From: Labrys miyagiensis
GTDB lineage: Bacteria > Pseudomonadota > Alphaproteobacteria > Rhizobiales > Labraceae
DNA length: 64,000 bases
Direction: 5' to 3'
Assembly: GCF_030160835.1 (NCBI RefSeq)
Contig: NZ_BSPC01000014.1
Location: 1 to 64,000, forward strand
The first letter of the stretch is position 1, and every line of letters starts with the position of its first letter. Shown here one piece after another: positions 62,475 through 64,000 of this stretch. Below the pieces are notes generated by a model. That model was not told the origin of the DNA. It saw nothing but the letters and a program-made list of their open reading frames with translations, and did no database searches. The position numbers and the translations under genes are program-made.

Positions 62475-64000
62475 TCAGGCACTCTCGGCGAGATGAACTG
62501 TTTCATGGGGGGACTCCGAGGCCGTGGCCATTGCATCCTGGAGGGACATGGTCGACGGCGAAGCTGTGGCGTGGGCCGACGGAAAGTCAGACCGGAAATG
62601 CGCACCGCGGCTCTCCTCGCGCCGCAGCGCGGAGACAGCCATCATCAGGGCCACTTGCGCCGGTCCCGTGGAAGGGCCGCGACGAATCGCCAGAGGGAGC
62701 AGCGCGCTGACCGCACGACCCAGTCCGCTTCGATCCCTCACCAGGCCAAGCCAACGCGAGAGGATCGGGCGTATGGGCGTTGCGTTGGACGCCGCAGGCA
62801 TTACGGGTAGGGCATGGTCAGTCAGCCTTCCGTGGATCCCGTGCTCAGAATTGCCGACATCCTCGGCGACCCAAGATGCGCACACCGCCGCCTCCGTGAG
62901 GGAATTGCTGGCCAGTCGATTGGCGCCGTGAAGGCCGGTGCAAGCAACTTCACCGCAAGCCCACAAGCCGGGGAGAGAGGTGCGGCCAAGACCGTCAACG
63001 GCAATACCACCCATATGATAATGAACGGCCGGTCGTACTGGTATCGGCACCCGCGCCGGATCGATGCCGGCCAGAAGGCATGTCCGCGCGATCTCCGGGA
63101 ATCGCTGCGGGAATGTCGCCCCGAGCTTGGCGCGTGCATCGAGGAAGATCGAATGCCCGCCTATGCGGTGGCTCCAGACCCCTCGCGCAACCTCATCACG
63201 CGGTCCGAGTTCCGCTCTCGGCAGGTGTTTCAGAAAGCGCTCACCCGTTTCGTCGATCAGGACAGCGCCCTCTCCCCGCACCGCTTCACTGATCAACCTC
63301 ATCGGCCGCGCCGGCGTGTCGAGCGCCGTGGGATGGAACTGGATGAATTCGAGGTTTGAAAGGATTGCGCCGGCTTGAGCAGCGAGCGCCAGTCCCTGTC
63401 CGATACTGGTTCTCGGATTGGTGCTTTCCTGGAACAGCCCGCCGATCCCTCCCGTGGCAAGCACGACACGGGAGGTGGGAATGACGAGCGGCCCTGACGG
63501 GAGGGCGATCATCACGCCGGCGACCCGTCCGTTCTCGACGAGAAGCCGGCGTGCTTCGGCGCCCTCGAATACGACAATCGAAGGCGTCCTATGAATGGCC
63601 TCGACCAAGGCCCGGACGATCTCCCGCCCTGTGCCATCCCCGGCGGCGTGAACGATGCGCCGCCGACTATGAGCCGCTTCAAGTCCGAGCGCGAACTGCG
63701 CCTCGCCCTCGCGATCGAAGCGAACACCAAGATCGCTGAGCCTCCTCACGATGGCAGGGGCCGCCTCCAGGATGCGGCGGGCCGGTGGCACATCCACCAG
63801 TCCGTTGCCGGCGGCAACCGTATCGTCGAGATGCCGGGCAGGGCTGTCATCCTCCGCGATGCTCGCTGCCATTCCACCCTGGGCGAGGGCAGATGAGGTG
63901 TATTCGCCCAACGGACCGAGCGAAAGCAGCACGGTCGGCTCCGGAGCAAGGGAGAGAGCAGTCATCAGGCCTGCAAGGCCCGAGCCGACGATAACCGGTT
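62475..64000 (-). CDS. nadB: L-aspartate oxidase, 5' end outside the window
   Basis: The frame is open to the window edge; the last visible residues upstream are P-V-I-V-G-S-G-L-A-G-L, the FAD-binding G-x-G-x-x-G that normally starts about 10 residues into the protein, so only a few residues are missing. A-L-A-Q-G-G-M-A-A, H-P-T-A-L, H-Y-H-M-G-G-I and G-L-H-G-A-N-R-L-A-S-N-S-L are all aspartate-oxidase motifs. It makes iminoaspartate, which NadA turns into quinolinate for NadC. nadA is likely just beyond the edge. Confidence 0.95.
   Translation of the reverse strand, partial: PVIVGSGLAGLMTALSLAPEPTVLLSLGPLGEYTSSALAQGGMAASIAEDDSPARHLDDTVAAGNGLVDVPPARRILEAAPAIVRRLSDLGVRFDREGEAQFALGLEAAHSRRRIVHAAGDGTGREIVRALVEAIHRTPSIVVFEGAEARRLLVENGRVAGVMIALPSGPLVIPTSRVVLATGGIGGLFQESTNPRTSIGQGLALAAQAGAILSNLEFIQFHPTALDTPARPMRLISEAVRGEGAVLIDETGERFLKHLPRAELGPRDEVARGVWSHRIGGHSIFLDARAKLGATFPQRFPEIARTCLLAGIDPARVPIPVRPAVHYHMGGIAVDGLGRTSLPGLWACGEVACTGLHGANRLASNSLTEAAVCASWVAEDVGNSEHGIHGRLTDHALPVMPAASNATPIRPILSRWLGLVRDRSGLGRAVSALLPLAIRRGPSTGPAQVALMMAVSALRREESRGAHFRSDFPSAHATASPSTMSLQDAMATASESPHETVHLAESA

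Noticed and set aside
1..64000. CRISPR arrays, prophage, rRNA, nod boxes
   Set aside because: No regularly spaced repeats, phage structural genes, rRNA or nod-box patterns were seen on reading.

Overview
The window looks like an accessory, insertion-rich region of a rhizobial alphaproteobacterium, most likely a Mesorhizobium- or Rhizobium-type symbiosis island or plasmid. The evidence is a heme-PAS FixL with FixJ, a FixK-type Crp/Fnr regulator, several TTGAT-N4-ATCAA operators, an Omp25-type porin, a nadBC pair, and many IS fragments and decayed genes. The genus is inferred from gene content only. No rRNA, convincing tRNA, CRISPR array or prophage was seen.

Layout. (1) 0.07-11.55 kb: two direct copies of one IS6-family element bracket an amino-acid module: a histidine/phenylalanine ammonia-lyase homologue that lacks the MIO Ala-Ser-Gly triad, a divergent LysR regulator, a polar amino-acid ABC transporter with permease and ATPase fused, a methyltransferase and an MFS carrier. 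(2) 11.9-18.2 kb: cytochrome c'/b561 pair, a QseBC-like two-component system, an NRAMP-like carrier and a CBS-BON protein. (3) 18.3-32.5 kb: a low-oxygen block with cydP-cydA-cydB-cydX-ybgE, acetate kinase, a lone receiver, a triple-BON protein, FixLJ, an APH/P-loop kinase, small conserved proteins, a tandem universal stress protein and FixK. FNR/FixK boxes sit before most of these units. Within it, 30.87-31.60 kb is a mosaic of four gene remnants. (4) 33-38.3 kb: mostly decayed genes plus a porin, a small lipoprotein and a GCG-motif secreted protein. (5) 38.6-47.6 kb: hydrolases without obvious signal peptides (AcpA-type phosphoesterase, SGNH hydrolase, Asp-box beta-propeller, M14 carboxypeptidase preceded by a separately encoded propeptide-like protein), with IS630, ISL3-like and IS6 remnants. 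(6) 48.9-52.5 kb: an iron-chelate/cobalamin-type ABC importer operon with an unknown gene inserted. (7) 53-61.2 kb: a GAF protein, a PAS-GGDEF-EAL and a PAS-GGDEF protein, a SARP-like/alpha-beta hydrolase fusion and a second hydrolase. (8) 61.6-64 kb: nadC and nadB, the latter running off the window.

Functionally, block 3 reads as a self-contained oxygen-limitation regulon: FixL senses O2, FixJ probably drives fixK, and FixK/FNR-type boxes control the high-affinity bd oxidase and stress proteins. The less familiar candidates for new biology are the MIO-less lyase module in block 1, the hydrolase/propeller/peptidase cluster in block 5, and the ABC operon with the unknown protein in block 6.
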